A stretch of DNA of 56,678 nt from Bacteroidales bacterium (GCA_014860585.1 JACZJL010000018.1:1-56678); one strand, 5' to 3'; shown: positions 8,886-18,817, counted from the stretch's first letter. The notes: generated by a model from the letters alone, not told the origin. Numbers and translations are program-made.

Positions 8886-11480
8886 ATGAAAAAAATTTCC
8901 CTCTTTTTGTTGATGCCAATGTTACTGATTATAGCATTGACAGGCTTGCAGGCACAGCAAATTACCAGTGTTCAGCGGGGCGCACCATCCATCGTGATTG
9001 ACCCCATGGAGGTTACGTTTTTTTGGTCAGGTGGTCAACAGATTCTAACTAAAACGGTTTTGGTTACAAATGAAGGTTCGGAACCTTTAACCTTTGACAT
9101 TTTTGCTATGCAATTGCCGGGCGCCGGCCCCGATGTGGTTGTTGATCCTGAGTTTGTTGCCGGACAATATGCCCTGCGCGCTGCTCTTCAAAGTGATCCG
9201 AATTCCGAACGTGCGCCTGGTTCTTATTTTGGAAATGAGGTAATCAATTCCGATGCTGATTATGATTTACAGTTTGAATATGCCTGCGGCGATGCTTCAG
9301 GCGAAGCCGGCATTGAAACCGACGGAAACTTTTTCTATACCACGAAATGGAACGGCAGCGGTTTCTTCAAATACCATATTGACGGAACTTTCCTTGGCGC
9401 TTTTCAGGTAGGAACGGTAAACGCTATCCGCGATCTTGCCTACGACGGAACCTATTTTTATGGTGGCGCAGCCGCTACTACTGTTTATATAATGGACTTC
9501 AACACTAACACGCTGATTGGTCAGTTCACAGCGCCTGTAGCTGTGCGCGCCATCGCTTATGATTATGGTGAGGAAGGATTCTGGGCTAACAACTGGTCAA
9601 CCACACTAACCTTATTCAATCAGTCGGGTGTCGTTCTGAACACCATTCCAACCCAGGGCGAAGAGAACTTCTATGGTTTGGCTTTTGATCCGCAGGGACC
9701 TTACCTCTGGGGTTACAGCCAGCGTACAGGAACAAGTCAGAACATTCTATACAAGTATGCATTGCCAAGCGGCCAGTTCTTACTTGAATTTGACGTGTTC
9801 CCATTATTGTCACTTGTTACAACTGGCGACATAGCCGGAGGTCTGGCTTTTCACATGGGTATCGAATTGGGATTATGCTCTCTGGTGGGGCTTGTACAGA
9901 ACAAGTGTATCTGGGTGCTTGAAGTTGGAGTATACTCCTATCCTCCAAGTATTGATGTTGGCGTTCAGTCAATCGTTTCTCCGACTTCCGGTGTTAGTCT
10001 TGGCAACGAACAGATCGTAATCAAAGTAAGAAATAATTCCTACCCTGCGCAATCTAATATCCCATGGTCAGTAACCTGGTCAGGCCAAGGCAGTGGTTCC
10101 ATCAGCGGCATTTACACCGATACGCTTGCTCCGTGGACCGAAGTTGAAATCACAGCCGGATCAGTTAACATGTCGGCATACGGTACTTATGTATTTGAAG
10201 CTTGCACCAACATGGATGGCGACGAATTTCCACTGAATGACTGCAAAACTAAAGTAATTACCTGCCTCGAACCAGGTCTTTGCGTGGATAATCTTTACAC
10301 AACCGGTTGTTCACTCGGAGACGGATTGACAAGCTGGAATCTCGGATACATTAACATTGACAACATTCCATGTGCCGGTAATCCACCCTGGTATCAAAAC
10401 TACATGGATCAGATTCATGAGTTATATGTTGGCGAAACTTATGTGCTTTCAGTAACAGCTGGTTATGCAGACACCTACATCGACGTCTGGATTGATTATG
10501 ATAATGACCTTGAATTCAACAACAACGAGGAGCTTGTTTTGAACGATGCTGTATGCACTTTTGCCGGGACAGCGTACACTTTTAATATTACAACTTCACC
10601 CTATGCCCCTCCCGAAACCTGTGCGATGCGGGTAAGAACAAACTATTGGACTCCGGTTACAGGTCCGTGTGAGACATACACTTATGGCAATTGTATTGAT
10701 TTCAAAGCCGATTTTGGATGTCATCATAATCATTGGCTTACCGCTGAACCGCCCTATGGCACAATAGCGCCTGGCGCTTCAACAGCAATTGCGGTGACTT
10801 TTAATTCTTACTATTATTATGGGGGCGAAGGATTACTTAATTTCAACAGCAATGATCCATTAAATCCACTTGTAGAAGTTCCGGTTTATGTGCTTCCCGA
10901 TCTTGGTTGTCCTTATCCTTTTCCGGAAAATCTGGACTTATCCATCATTTATGGCGACACAACGTTTGCTACTGTAACCTGGGAATTGAATGCTTTAAAG
11001 CAAATCACCCGCTCGACTGATGGCTTGAAGGGCAGGGCAACAACCCGGCATGAGAAGAGCGGCGAATTGCTGGGATTTGATATTATTAGAGATGATACCC
11101 TGATCGCCACGCTAATCCAGGAGTTTTCCTACACCGATACTATTTTACCCTACTATCTGGCTTGCTACAAAGTTGCAGCACATTACGACGATTGCACTGT
11201 AGTTTCAGAGGAGATGGTATGCATTCCTGTTTCAGTTGCCGAAACTGCAGATGAAACGGAGATCAAGGTCTACCCGAATCCAGCCAGAGACCTGTTACAT
11301 ATCGCTGCCACTGGCATTAAAGAAATTACAATACAAGCGATATTGGGAAAGCTGGTTTACAATCAAATGGCCGATAAGGATAACCTGCAAATCAATACCA
11401 TAGCTTTCAGTAAAGGAATCTATATCATCACTGTAAGGACTGAACAAACCACCTACACAGAAAAACTGATCATACAATAA
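8886..11480 (+). CDS. T9SS-secreted protein with GEVED domain and C-terminal sorting domain
   Basis: 864 residues. Residues 1-23 are a signal peptide (MKKISLFLLMPMLLIIALTG, then LQAQ), which fixes the ATG at 8886. An ASH/Ig-like domain follows (about 30-75, APSIVIDPMEVTFFWSGG). Next is a beta-propeller-like stretch (about 130-350) with repeated phrases such as YDGTYFYGG and FDPQGPYLWGY. A GEVED domain is at about 490-620, with VWIDYDNDLEFNN and MRVRTNYW. Another ASH-like stretch contains LNFNSNDPLNPLVEVPVYV. The last 75 residues are a type IX secretion sorting domain (IKVYPNPARDLLHI, ending YTEKLIIQ). The protein should be exported by Sec, then moved across the outer membrane by the type IX system and anchored or released. 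No catalytic motif was recognised; it may be an adhesin or carbohydrate-binding protein. It stands alone. Confidence 0.88.
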   Translation: MKKISLFLLMPMLLIIALTGLQAQQITSVQRGAPSIVIDPMEVTFFWSGGQQILTKTVLVTNEGSEPLTFDIFAMQLPGAGPDVVVDPEFVAGQYALRAALQSDPNSERAPGSYFGNEVINSDADYDLQFEYACGDASGEAGIETDGNFFYTTKWNGSGFFKYHIDGTFLGAFQVGTVNAIRDLAYDGTYFYGGAAATTVYIMDFNTNTLIGQFTAPVAVRAIAYDYGEEGFWANNWSTTLTLFNQSGVVLNTIPTQGEENFYGLAFDPQGPYLWGYSQRTGTSQNILYKYALPSGQFLLEFDVFPLLSLVTTGDIAGGLAFHMGIELGLCSLVGLVQNKCIWVLEVGVYSYPPSIDVGVQSIVSPTSGVSLGNEQIVIKVRNNSYPAQSNIPWSVTWSGQGSGSISGIYTDTLAPWTEVEITAGSVNMSAYGTYVFEACTNMDGDEFPLNDCKTKVITCLEPGLCVDNLYTTGCSLGDGLTSWNLGYINIDNIPCAGNPPWYQNYMDQIHELYVGETYVLSVTAGYADTYIDVWIDYDNDLEFNNNEELVLNDAVCTFAGTAYTFNITTSPYAPPETCAMRVRTNYWTPVTGPCETYTYGNCIDFKADFGCHHNHWLTAEPPYGTIAPGASTAIAVTFNSYYYYGGEGLLNFNSNDPLNPLVEVPVYVLPDLGCPYPFPENLDLSIIYGDTTFATVTWELNALKQITRSTDGLKGRATTRHEKSGELLGFDIIRDDTLIATLIQEFSYTDTILPYYLACYKVAAHYDDCTVVSEEMVCIPVSVAETADETEIKVYPNPARDLLHIAATGIKEITIQAILGKLVYNQMADKDNLQINTIAFSKGIYIITVRTEQTTYTEKLIIQ

Positions 11481-11607
11481 AAGCCTGTTCGGATTAGCTT
11501 TGCAGCAAATATTTACACAGTATGCAATCAGCATAAACCTGCATCTAATCTTTGTTTAAAGCGACAACTCAAAACCGACGCACATCCAACTGTTAACGCT
11601 GGTTGGG

Positions 11608-12603
11608 TTAAGGCTTTGGTAATTCTTCCCCGGGAGTATAAACGGTTTTCTCAATTTTATGCTCAGCAGGTTCCAACGATTGCAGATAACTATAAAGTGC
11701 TTTGAGATCATCGTCATGCATTCTCGAATAGGAACCCCATGGCATTGGGCTGCCTTTGTGAATTCTACCGTGTTTAAAACGGTTAATGAATTGTTCTTCT
11801 GTCCAGTTAGTCATTACTCCGGTGGTTGGGTGAGGGGTTAAATTTGGTGACACATAAGCATATCCTTCAGAAAAAGCATTGGGAGGAAATAAAAATCCAC
11901 CGGCATAATCAGGTCCCTGCTGGTTGCCAAAATCATCCATTTGAATATGACAACCTTTACAGTTACTAATGTCCTGAGCAATGTACCTGCCATATTCCAG
12001 CACATCATCAGTAGGTACATTCGTTGGCGGAGCGGTTTTTGGCCCCCTGGGGCTGATCACCCCAAACGCAGATAGTGCCTTTGCAACAAACCCCAAATCA
12101 CTGCGATCAACCTGGTTGTAAACCGGCTCCTGGCTGCGCAGGAAAGAAATGATGGCAGTAAGGTCTTCATCACTCATTCCCTGGTATTCCATAAATGGGA
12201 ATAGTGTCGTTCCGTCACTTTTTACCATGTGCCTGATGCTTCTGGTAATCTCAGCATCAGTCAGTTGTCCTATGCCGGTTTCAGGACATGGGGTCAGGTT
12301 TGGCGCCCTAAAAACGCCAAAACCTGGAAAGCTTTCTTCCCAACCACCGATGAGTGGCATTTTTAAACCATTGTCCACAGCCAGCATTTTATCAGGTGGA
12401 ACATGACAGGTGGCGCAATGTGATGGACCGTAAACAAGGTACTCGCCTCGTGCAATCACCGCAGAATCTATGCTCGCCTTGATGTTGGGATAAGGGGCTT
12501 CATATTTTTTGTCCCACGAAAGTTGAACAAAGCTGTAGAACCCGGCAACGATCAGAATCAGCACGATAGCGGTCCATTTCAGCAATTTAAGTAGTGTTTT
12601 CAT
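11608..12603 (-). CDS. membrane-anchored diheme cytochrome c
   Basis: 331 residues from the ATG at 12603. A longer frame to 12684 exists, but its extra 27 residues are basic and polar, whereas MKTLLKLLKWTAIVLILIVA is a clear N-terminal membrane anchor. Two class I cytochrome c domains each carry one heme motif: CATCH (within GPSHCATCHVPPDK) and CKGCH (within ISNCKGCHIQMDD). Each has a downstream methionine that could be the distal ligand. This is the usual layout of periplasmic electron-transfer cytochromes and of the cytochrome subunits of dehydrogenases. No dehydrogenase gene adjoins it, so its partner is unknown; the cbb3 oxidase 11 kb away is a possible acceptor. Confidence 0.85.
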   Translation of the reverse strand: MKTLLKLLKWTAIVLILIVAGFYSFVQLSWDKKYEAPYPNIKASIDSAVIARGEYLVYGPSHCATCHVPPDKMLAVDNGLKMPLIGGWEESFPGFGVFRAPNLTPCPETGIGQLTDAEITRSIRHMVKSDGTTLFPFMEYQGMSDEDLTAIISFLRSQEPVYNQVDRSDLGFVAKALSAFGVISPRGPKTAPPTNVPTDDVLEYGRYIAQDISNCKGCHIQMDDFGNQQGPDYAGGFLFPPNAFSEGYAYVSPNLTPHPTTGVMTNWTEEQFINRFKHGRIHKGSPMPWGSYSRMHDDDLKALYSYLQSLEPAEHKIEKTVYTPGEELPKP

Positions 12604-12843
12604 GTTGACTGATTTGTTTGAATTGTGGTTTTTAGATTTTGTTTTCGAAAAAAATGACCCATTGTCTCTGCGAAATCTTAGCAAATAATGATGTTCAGAT
12701 TCTGTAAATAAACTAAGGAGCCATTAATTTCATCACAAAGCTAAACAGTATTAAAATACTAAAATAATATTTTTTAATTATTTAACAAAAATCTAAATGA
12801 TAAGGACTTAGCTCCATATGTTCAGGCAAGAAATTATTTTGTG

Positions 12844-12851
12844 TATGTTTG
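12844..12851 (+). promoter_or_regulatory. Bacteroidota -7 box for the M20 amidohydrolase
   Basis: TATGTTTG fits TAnnTTTG and lies 20 nt upstream of the ATG at 12872. No convincing -33 element is seen. Confidence 0.4.
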
Positions 12852-12871
12852 CTCAATAATTTTAACCAATC

Positions 12872-14062
12872 ATGGAAGATATAAAAAGCAGGATTCAGAA
12901 ACTCAGTACAGACTTTCTGGAGGAGGTGATTTCTTTCAGACGGGAATTGCACCGTTACCCTGAGCTTTCGATGCAGGAATTCAGAACATCGAAGTTTGTG
13001 GTAAAACAGTTGGCTTCTTTTGGGATCAGGAATTTTCAGGTTGTGGCCACAACAGGGATCATGGCTTTGATCGAAGGACGAAATCCGGGGAAAAAGACCA
13101 TTGCCCTGAGGGCGGATATGGATGCATTACCCATACAGGAATTGAATGACGTGGATTACAAATCTCAGCACCCCGGAGTGATGCATGCCTGCGGACATGA
13201 TGTCCATACGGCTTCTCTGCTGGGAGTGGCAAAGATCCTTCATGAACTCAGCAATCAATTTGAAGGAACGGTTAAGCTTTTCTTTCAGCCATCAGAGGAA
13301 AATTACCCTGGTGGCGCTACGATGATGATAGGAGAGGGGGTAATGGAAAATCCACGTCCGGCGCATGTTTTCGGGCAACATGTCTATCCTGAACTTGAAG
13401 TTGGAAAAATTGGCATTAAAAGCGGGAAATATATGGCCTCCACCGATGAAATTCATTTGACGGTGAAAGGGAAAGGTGGCCATGCAGCCAATCCATGGAA
13501 GAATGTTGACCCCGTGCTGATTGCTGCACACATCATCGTTGCACTCCAACAGATAGTTAGCCGCAATGCCTCCCCTGAAATCCCGACAGTCCTTTCTTTC
13601 GGCCGGATTATAGGAAATGGGCAAACCAATATTATTCCTGATGAAGTGACCCTTGCAGGAACCATCAGGACTTTTGATGAGCGCTGGAGAAAGGAAGTCC
13701 ATCAAAGAATTACACTAATGGCAAGGTCAATCGCTGAAGGCATGGGAGGCAGTTGCGAGGTTCAGGTACATGCTGGTTATCCTTTTGTCTACAATGATCC
13801 TGAAATCACTGCAAAAGCATGGGATTGGGCTGTTGACTACCTGGGGCCGGAAAATGTTGTAGAGCTCCCGCTGCGCATGACCGCTGAAGATTTTTCTTAT
13901 TTTGCCAACGAAGTGCCATCCTGTTTCTATCGCCTTGGAACAGCCAACTTTGAGCAAGGTACAGTCTCCGGACTGCATTCTGCTACATTTAATGTGGACG
14001 AAAAATCACTCCAAACCGGCATGGGACTTATGTCTTGGTTCGCAATGAATGCATTGAAATGA
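12872..14062 (+). CDS. M20-family metal-dependent amidohydrolase (N-acyl-amino-acid hydrolase type)
   Basis: 396 residues, the usual length of the family, without a signal peptide. M20D motifs are in place: RADMDALPIQE (about residue 84), the metal-binding HACGHDVHTAS (about 106), SEEN followed by PGGA (about 140), GQHVYPE (about 168) and the C-terminal GLHSATFNVDE. Relatives deacylate N-acyl or N-acetyl amino acids, hippurate or indole-acetyl-amino-acid conjugates, using a pair of divalent metals. The substrate cannot be told from sequence. It is transcribed from its own probable promoter and is not overlapped by neighbours. Confidence 0.92.
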   Translation: MEDIKSRIQKLSTDFLEEVISFRRELHRYPELSMQEFRTSKFVVKQLASFGIRNFQVVATTGIMALIEGRNPGKKTIALRADMDALPIQELNDVDYKSQHPGVMHACGHDVHTASLLGVAKILHELSNQFEGTVKLFFQPSEENYPGGATMMIGEGVMENPRPAHVFGQHVYPELEVGKIGIKSGKYMASTDEIHLTVKGKGGHAANPWKNVDPVLIAAHIIVALQQIVSRNASPEIPTVLSFGRIIGNGQTNIIPDEVTLAGTIRTFDERWRKEVHQRITLMARSIAEGMGGSCEVQVHAGYPFVYNDPEITAKAWDWAVDYLGPENVVELPLRMTAEDFSYFANEVPSCFYRLGTANFEQGTVSGLHSATFNVDEKSLQTGMGLMSWFAMNALK

Positions 14063-14151
14063 TTCAATCATAGCATTTTTCCGAAAAACACAATAACCTG
14101 ATAACCGGACGACCACTTCAACACACTAACACTCAACACAATTACTTTGTC

Positions 14152-14159
14152 TATTTTTG
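14152..14159 (+). promoter_or_regulatory. Bacteroidota -7 box for the sulfatase-like/DAG-kinase pair
   Basis: TATTTTTG fits TAnnTTTG. A TTG at 14157 inside this box could be mistaken for a start codon, but the ATG at 14199 lies about 40 nt downstream, a normal leader length. No -33 TTG was found at the right distance. Confidence 0.45.
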
Positions 14160-14198
14160 CCCTCTGGATTAACAACAAATCAGCTTGCATTCAAATTC

Positions 14199-16148
14199 AT
14201 GGATGGTATCGAAAAGAGCAAAGGGTACATTAGAGGGAATTATTATACGATTGTCGTTTACCGGCTGTGTATTGCATTCCTGTTCCTGTGGTTGAGCAGG
14301 GTAATGTTTTATTTTTTTAATTTGCATTACTTTGAGCACCTTCTCACCAATGATGTGTTAAAACTCTTTTTTTTCGGAATTCGTTTCGACCTTTCCACAC
14401 TTTTTACCCTCAATACGGTTTTCATCGTCATGATGACCATACCGTTGCCGTTCAGACGTTTAAGGGTCTACCGAACGGTTGCCGATCTGTTTTTTTTTAT
14501 TCCGAATCTTGCGGGAATTTCGCTTAACCTCGCTGACATCGTTTACTTCCGTTTTACGCAAAAACGAATGACAGGAGACATCTTTGACTTCGTTGTAAAT
14601 GATGTGCCCATGGACACCCTCCTTCCTCAGTTCATCAGGGATTTTTGGCCCTATTTCCTGATTACACTTTTTTTGGCCATTGTATGTATTGTTTTGGTGA
14701 AAATGGTTTCTTTCAGTAAAAGAAGATTTACGGACGGTTTACTCACATATTACCAGATGCAGGTGATTTCTTTCATCCTTTCATTGGCAGTAACAATCAT
14801 CGGAATCAGAGGTGGGTTTCAGCTTAAACCAATTAAGGTGATTACTGCCGCTAAATATACCCAGTCGCGTAACGTACCCATTCTTCTGAATACTCCGTTT
14901 ACCATCATAAAGACAATTGACCAGCAATCTGTGAATTTCGTTCAGCATTTTGATGAAAACGAAATTGATGAGATCTATTCCCCGGAGCATAATAGTGATA
15001 AATTGCATACGTTGGGAAACGATTCACTCTTTCAACAAAAAAACATCGTCTTGATTATCATGGAAAGCCTTTCGAGTGAGCACATTGGAGCATTCAATCG
15101 TCATTTAGAACATTACCAGGGTTTTACACCATTTCTTGATTCACTGATGCAGCATAGTTTGGTTTTTAATGGTTTTGCCAACGCCAAACAATCTATCGAA
15201 GGAATACCGGCTATTGTTGCCTCCTTGCCCGGACTAATGGATCGTAGTTTTATCAACTCACCTTATTCGGGAAATGCGATGAACAGCCTGGCCAGTTTAC
15301 TTGGGGAAAAAGGTTATCATACCTCTTTTTACCACGGAGGAACAAATGGCACGATGGATTTTGACCGGTTTGCAGATCTTGTCGGTTTTGATAATTATTT
15401 CGGCAGGGAAGAATACAACAACGATGACGATTTTGATGGCAGGTGGGGAATCTTTGACGAACCATTTTTTCAATATTTCGCACGCCATCTTGCGAAGACC
15501 CCACAACCTTTCCTGTCCGTTTTGTTTTCATTGTCTGCTCATCATCCCTACACTATTCCTCAAGAGCATACCGGTAAATTTATGAAAGGAAACCTTGAAA
15601 TACAGGAGGCCATCATGTACTCCGATTTTGCCTTAAGGCGCTTTTTTAAAACCGCTTCAAAAATGCCCTGGTTCAAAAATACATTATTTGTGATCACAGC
15701 CGATCACACCTCTGAAGCTGACCTGCCGGAATATAAAACGCGTTTCGGTATGTTCAGGATTCCAATTCTCTTTTTTGACCCAAATAAAAACCTTCCTGCA
15801 ACAATCAACAAAGTAACCAGCCAGGTGGACATTATGCCCTCGTTATTGAGTTTGCTTAATTTTGATGCCCCTTTCATTTCTTTTGGCCAAAACCTTTTCG
15901 ACGAAAGTCAACAATCATTTGCAGTGACTCATTTGAATGGTATTTACCAGATCATTCAGGAAGATTATGTACTTGAGTTTGATGGAGTAGAAAGCCTGGC
16001 ACTTTACAATGTAAACGAGGATATTTTTATGAAAAATAACCTGCTTTTCACCGAATCAGAAAAGGTGAATACTATGGAACGCCTGCTAAAAGCGTACATT
16101 CAGCAATATTATACCCGGTTGAAGTTAAACAGGATGACTGCAGAATAA
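14199..16148 (+). CDS. LTA-synthase-like membrane sulfatase/phosphoglycerol transferase
   Basis: 649 residues from the ATG at 14199. The N-terminal 220 or so residues hold about five membrane segments. The rest is an exported alkaline-phosphatase-superfamily domain with the metal-site and nucleophile motifs of the LtaS/MdoB/sulfatase group: IVLIIMESLSSEH (metal Glu), NAKQSIEGIPAIVASLPG (probable nucleophile Ser, where many family members have Thr) and ITADHTSEADLPEY (metal Asp-His). Relatives move phosphoglycerol from phosphatidylglycerol, or phosphoethanolamine, to a cell-surface acceptor. The stop (TAA) overlaps the start of the next gene by one base, a diacylglycerol-kinase-like protein, which fits a lipid-donor reaction that leaves diacylglycerol to be recycled. 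The acceptor is unknown. Confidence 0.82.
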   Translation: MDGIEKSKGYIRGNYYTIVVYRLCIAFLFLWLSRVMFYFFNLHYFEHLLTNDVLKLFFFGIRFDLSTLFTLNTVFIVMMTIPLPFRRLRVYRTVADLFFFIPNLAGISLNLADIVYFRFTQKRMTGDIFDFVVNDVPMDTLLPQFIRDFWPYFLITLFLAIVCIVLVKMVSFSKRRFTDGLLTYYQMQVISFILSLAVTIIGIRGGFQLKPIKVITAAKYTQSRNVPILLNTPFTIIKTIDQQSVNFVQHFDENEIDEIYSPEHNSDKLHTLGNDSLFQQKNIVLIIMESLSSEHIGAFNRHLEHYQGFTPFLDSLMQHSLVFNGFANAKQSIEGIPAIVASLPGLMDRSFINSPYSGNAMNSLASLLGEKGYHTSFYHGGTNGTMDFDRFADLVGFDNYFGREEYNNDDDFDGRWGIFDEPFFQYFARHLAKTPQPFLSVLFSLSAHHPYTIPQEHTGKFMKGNLEIQEAIMYSDFALRRFFKTASKMPWFKNTLFVITADHTSEADLPEYKTRFGMFRIPILFFDPNKNLPATINKVTSQVDIMPSLLSLLNFDAPFISFGQNLFDESQQSFAVTHLNGIYQIIQEDYVLEFDGVESLALYNVNEDIFMKNNLLFTESEKVNTMERLLKAYIQQYYTRLKLNRMTAE

Positions 16149-17035
16149 TGGAACAAGTTGTCAATAAAATCCCTATCCTCTTCATTGTCAATCCCTTTTC
16201 GGGTGTTGGGCGAAAGAAACAGATCGAATATCAATTAGAGAAAAAGCTCGATTTACAAAAATTCGATTATCGCGTGAGCTACACTGAATATCCTTTGCAT
16301 GCCACAAAATTAAGCGAAGAAGCTGTAAAAACCGGAGTAAAAGTTATTGTTGCCGTGGGAGGCGATGGGACAGTGAACGAAACAGCCCGACCGATGATCG
16401 GAACAGAGGTTACACTCGGGATAATCCCTTCAGGTTCAGGTAACGGATTGGCCAGACATCTGCAAATACCAGGCGACCTCGACAGAGCCATCAGAATTAT
16501 AAACCTTTGCCAAACACGAAAGATTGACACAGTTGAAATCAATGACCAGGTATTTTTAAGCATTGCCGGAGTGGGGTTCGATGCCCATGTGGCGGCAAAA
16601 TTTGCACAGCAGTCACAACGTGGATTTTTTGGCTATGCAAAAGTGGCTCTCCGTGAATACTTCCGGTATCGACCAAAAAAGTTTAAACTTATCATTGATG
16701 GTAAAAGGTACTACCGGGAGGCACTTTTTATCAGTTTTGCCAACTCTGACCAGTTTGGTTACAACACTTCCATTTCACCTAATGCAAGCATCGATGATGG
16801 AATGATTGATGTTTGTATTGCAAAAAAAACAGCTTTGTGGAAAACAATACTTTGGGCGCCATTTCTGGTTGCACGCAAAATCCATAGAACACCTTACGTG
16901 GAGATAATTCGAGCCCGCGAGCTGGACATTCGCCAGAAGAAGAAAACCATCAACCTTGACGGCGAACCCGTGAAGGTTGGAAAAAGGCTCCATATTCACG
17001 TGATTCCGGCTTCGCTGAACGTGATAGTGCCCTGA
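16148..17035 (+). CDS. diacylglycerol/lipid kinase family protein (YegS/BmrU-like)
   Basis: 295 residues, a typical length for the YegS/DgkB family. N-terminal LFIVNPFSGVGRKKQ and the nucleotide-binding VAVGGDGTVNETA (about residue 75) with IPSGSGNGLARHL (about 97) define the DAGK catalytic domain. The C-terminal beta domain includes INLDGEPV. It should phosphorylate diacylglycerol or another lipid with ATP at the inner membrane face. The start codon shares a base with the stop of the preceding gene (TAATG), so translation is probably coupled. I infer that it returns the diacylglycerol released by the neighbouring transferase-like enzyme to phosphatidic acid. Other lipid substrates, such as sphingoid bases, are possible. 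Confidence 0.9.
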   Translation: MEQVVNKIPILFIVNPFSGVGRKKQIEYQLEKKLDLQKFDYRVSYTEYPLHATKLSEEAVKTGVKVIVAVGGDGTVNETARPMIGTEVTLGIIPSGSGNGLARHLQIPGDLDRAIRIINLCQTRKIDTVEINDQVFLSIAGVGFDAHVAAKFAQQSQRGFFGYAKVALREYFRYRPKKFKLIIDGKRYYREALFISFANSDQFGYNTSISPNASIDDGMIDVCIAKKTALWKTILWAPFLVARKIHRTPYVEIIRARELDIRQKKKTINLDGEPVKVGKRLHIHVIPASLNVIVP

Positions 17036-17070
17036 TCAATTAATTTTCGGTGGTTAAGCTGCAGCCTGAA

Positions 17071-17685
17071 TCATACCTCCGGACTTCTTTTACCGAACTC
17101 TATATCAACATCTTCCTCCACCCAATCGTAAACATAATAGATCCCAAACATCCCGATAAATTCATCAAAGCGCCTGATCTTATCCTCACCATACCGGATG
17201 AGGTTTTGGTAAATCCTCTTCAGTTTTTTCGGATGGGTCAGGTTTTTTCCTGATTTCGAAAAAAACTTGTCGGCGTAGCAGAGGATTTTTTCCTCGATGG
17301 TTACCGGCATCATCTCACGATTTGGAATCGGCAGGGTGTGTTTAATGATCTCTTCTACAGTAATTCCGGTTCCTGTGTGTCTTTCGCAGAAAGGAGCTAT
17401 GTCGTGTAATCCTTCTGCTTCTAAGATCTCCCGGCCTAAATAGCCATGACAGATGTAGGGAAATTCACCAAAACAGCCAAGATCGGGAGCGTTGGTTTTC
17501 ACAATACCGATGTCGTGAAGCATCGCAGCCTGTTCGAGAAGTTTGGTGTTCACATTAAACTGAGGATTCTTTTGTGCAATTTTGAGCGAAAGTTCTTTTA
17601 CTGCACTTGAATGAAGGGTAACTACATAGAGTGCTTCACTTCCGGGTTTGAAATACTTCTCAAGTAATTGGATAGGTTTAATCAT
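17071..17685 (-). CDS. HD-domain phosphohydrolase
   Basis: 204 residues, cytosolic. An HD domain carries H25 (VVTLHSSAVK), H57-D58 (AAMLHDIGIV) and a following His (ICHGYLGREIL, and ERHTGTGIT), the usual metal ligands. Small HD proteins of this type (often annotated 'HD domain-containing', TIGR00295-like) hydrolyse phosphate esters or nucleotides; the substrate is unknown. It is convergent with the lipid kinase, with 35 bp between the two stops, and stands alone. Confidence 0.82.
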   Translation of the reverse strand: MIKPIQLLEKYFKPGSEALYVVTLHSSAVKELSLKIAQKNPQFNVNTKLLEQAAMLHDIGIVKTNAPDLGCFGEFPYICHGYLGREILEAEGLHDIAPFCERHTGTGITVEEIIKHTLPIPNREMMPVTIEEKILCYADKFFSKSGKNLTHPKKLKRIYQNLIRYGEDKIRRFDEFIGMFGIYYVYDWVEEDVDIEFGKRSPEV

Positions 17686-17818
17686 AGGAGGTGATTTTTG
17701 TGGTAAGATAGTGAACGTATCGAATTTGATGAGCGGGATAAATTATCTTTCATCCGTTAGATCATGTCTGAATATTCATTCAAAGAAAAAAATCCAAAGT
17801 TCATGCTAACCATTGTTT

Positions 17819-18817
17819 TTACATTTCTCCAAATAAACTGAAGATCATACGTATGTAAGTGTAGTAGCTCATACCAAAGTCTTCGTAGCCTGTAAGGTTG
17901 ATCTTTTTCCAGTAAAGCTGGACACCGGGATCGATAGAAATGCTTTCTGTCAGAATAAACTTCAATCCGCCGTTAAAGAATATCCCATAACCCATTCCAC
18001 CCTGGTAAACCGAATATTCTGTCTGGTTTGAGTTGGGTACATAATTCTGATTAAGATAGTTATTTACGATGCTGTACTCTTTATTCCCAATCTGAATTCT
18101 GTTTTCGAGCACTTCGGTACTGTTGAAGTGAAAGCCGGTTTCTATAAAGACACTGGTCATCTGGCCGGTTCTGTAAAATTTGCTGATGCCGAGGTCAATA
18201 TTAATCCTCTCTTCTTCGCCCCTGATATAGGCCTGACGGAGTGCCGGTTCGGAAAAACCGGTGATTGAATCAATTACCAATTGAAATGCTCCACTGGTTT
18301 TGAGTTTCACATAATTTGACTGGATAAAAATTCCTGTGGTATTGTTGAAATTGTATTTCACATAAAAGCCGGGCGATATGGCAGCGTCATATTTCATACT
18401 CTCGGGATAATAAATCCACCATTGAGCAGTATCCCCTGAAGGTACATTGTAGATTGCTCTCCACTGGTCGTAAGCGCCATTCCATGAAGGAGGAACCTCG
18501 TCAAAGCCTTTGATGATGTCGCGGCTGTTGAGCTCCTGCCTGATTTCCTGGTACCAGTAATAGTTATTGAGAACCCAGGCAATATTGTTTTCATTTTGTG
18601 GCAGCCCGCTGTAAAACTGGGCTGAGCCTTTATTGGCAAAGTACATCCCCATATTGATACCAAAACGCCAACCGGTAAGATTGTACTCACTCCAGTTTTT
18701 TTCATCCTCAGTAAATTTTGGTTCCCTAACCTGGGCATTCAATGTTGATGTCGCTAAAATAAGCATGATCGCAAGAAAAGCCTTTAGCACATGCAGATCA
18801 AATTTGGGAGTTATCAT
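17819..18817 (-). CDS. outer-membrane beta-barrel protein, uncharacterised
   Basis: 332 residues with an N-terminal signal peptide (VLKAFLAIMLILATSTLNAQ). The remainder is rich in alternating aromatic and polar strands (GFYVKYNFNNTTGIFIQSNY, SVFIETGFHFNST, GIFFNGGLKFIL), and the chain ends close to FSLFGEM, as in small outer-membrane barrels. A -7-like TATTTTTG is at 18854-18847, 30 nt upstream of the start. I do not recognise the family; a structural or transport role at the outer membrane is an inference from composition. Confidence 0.65.
   Translation of the reverse strand: MITPKFDLHVLKAFLAIMLILATSTLNAQVREPKFTEDEKNWSEYNLTGWRFGINMGMYFANKGSAQFYSGLPQNENNIAWVLNNYYWYQEIRQELNSRDIIKGFDEVPPSWNGAYDQWRAIYNVPSGDTAQWWIYYPESMKYDAAISPGFYVKYNFNNTTGIFIQSNYVKLKTSGAFQLVIDSITGFSEPALRQAYIRGEEERINIDLGISKFYRTGQMTSVFIETGFHFNSTEVLENRIQIGNKEYSIVNNYLNQNYVPNSNQTEYSVYQGGMGYGIFFNGGLKFILTESISIDPGVQLYWKKINLTGYEDFGMSYYTYIRMIFSLFGEM

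Noticed and set aside
12604-12684. N-terminal extension of the diheme cytochrome to 12684
   Set aside because: The added 27 residues are polar and basic and would precede a normal membrane anchor that starts at its own ATG (12603).
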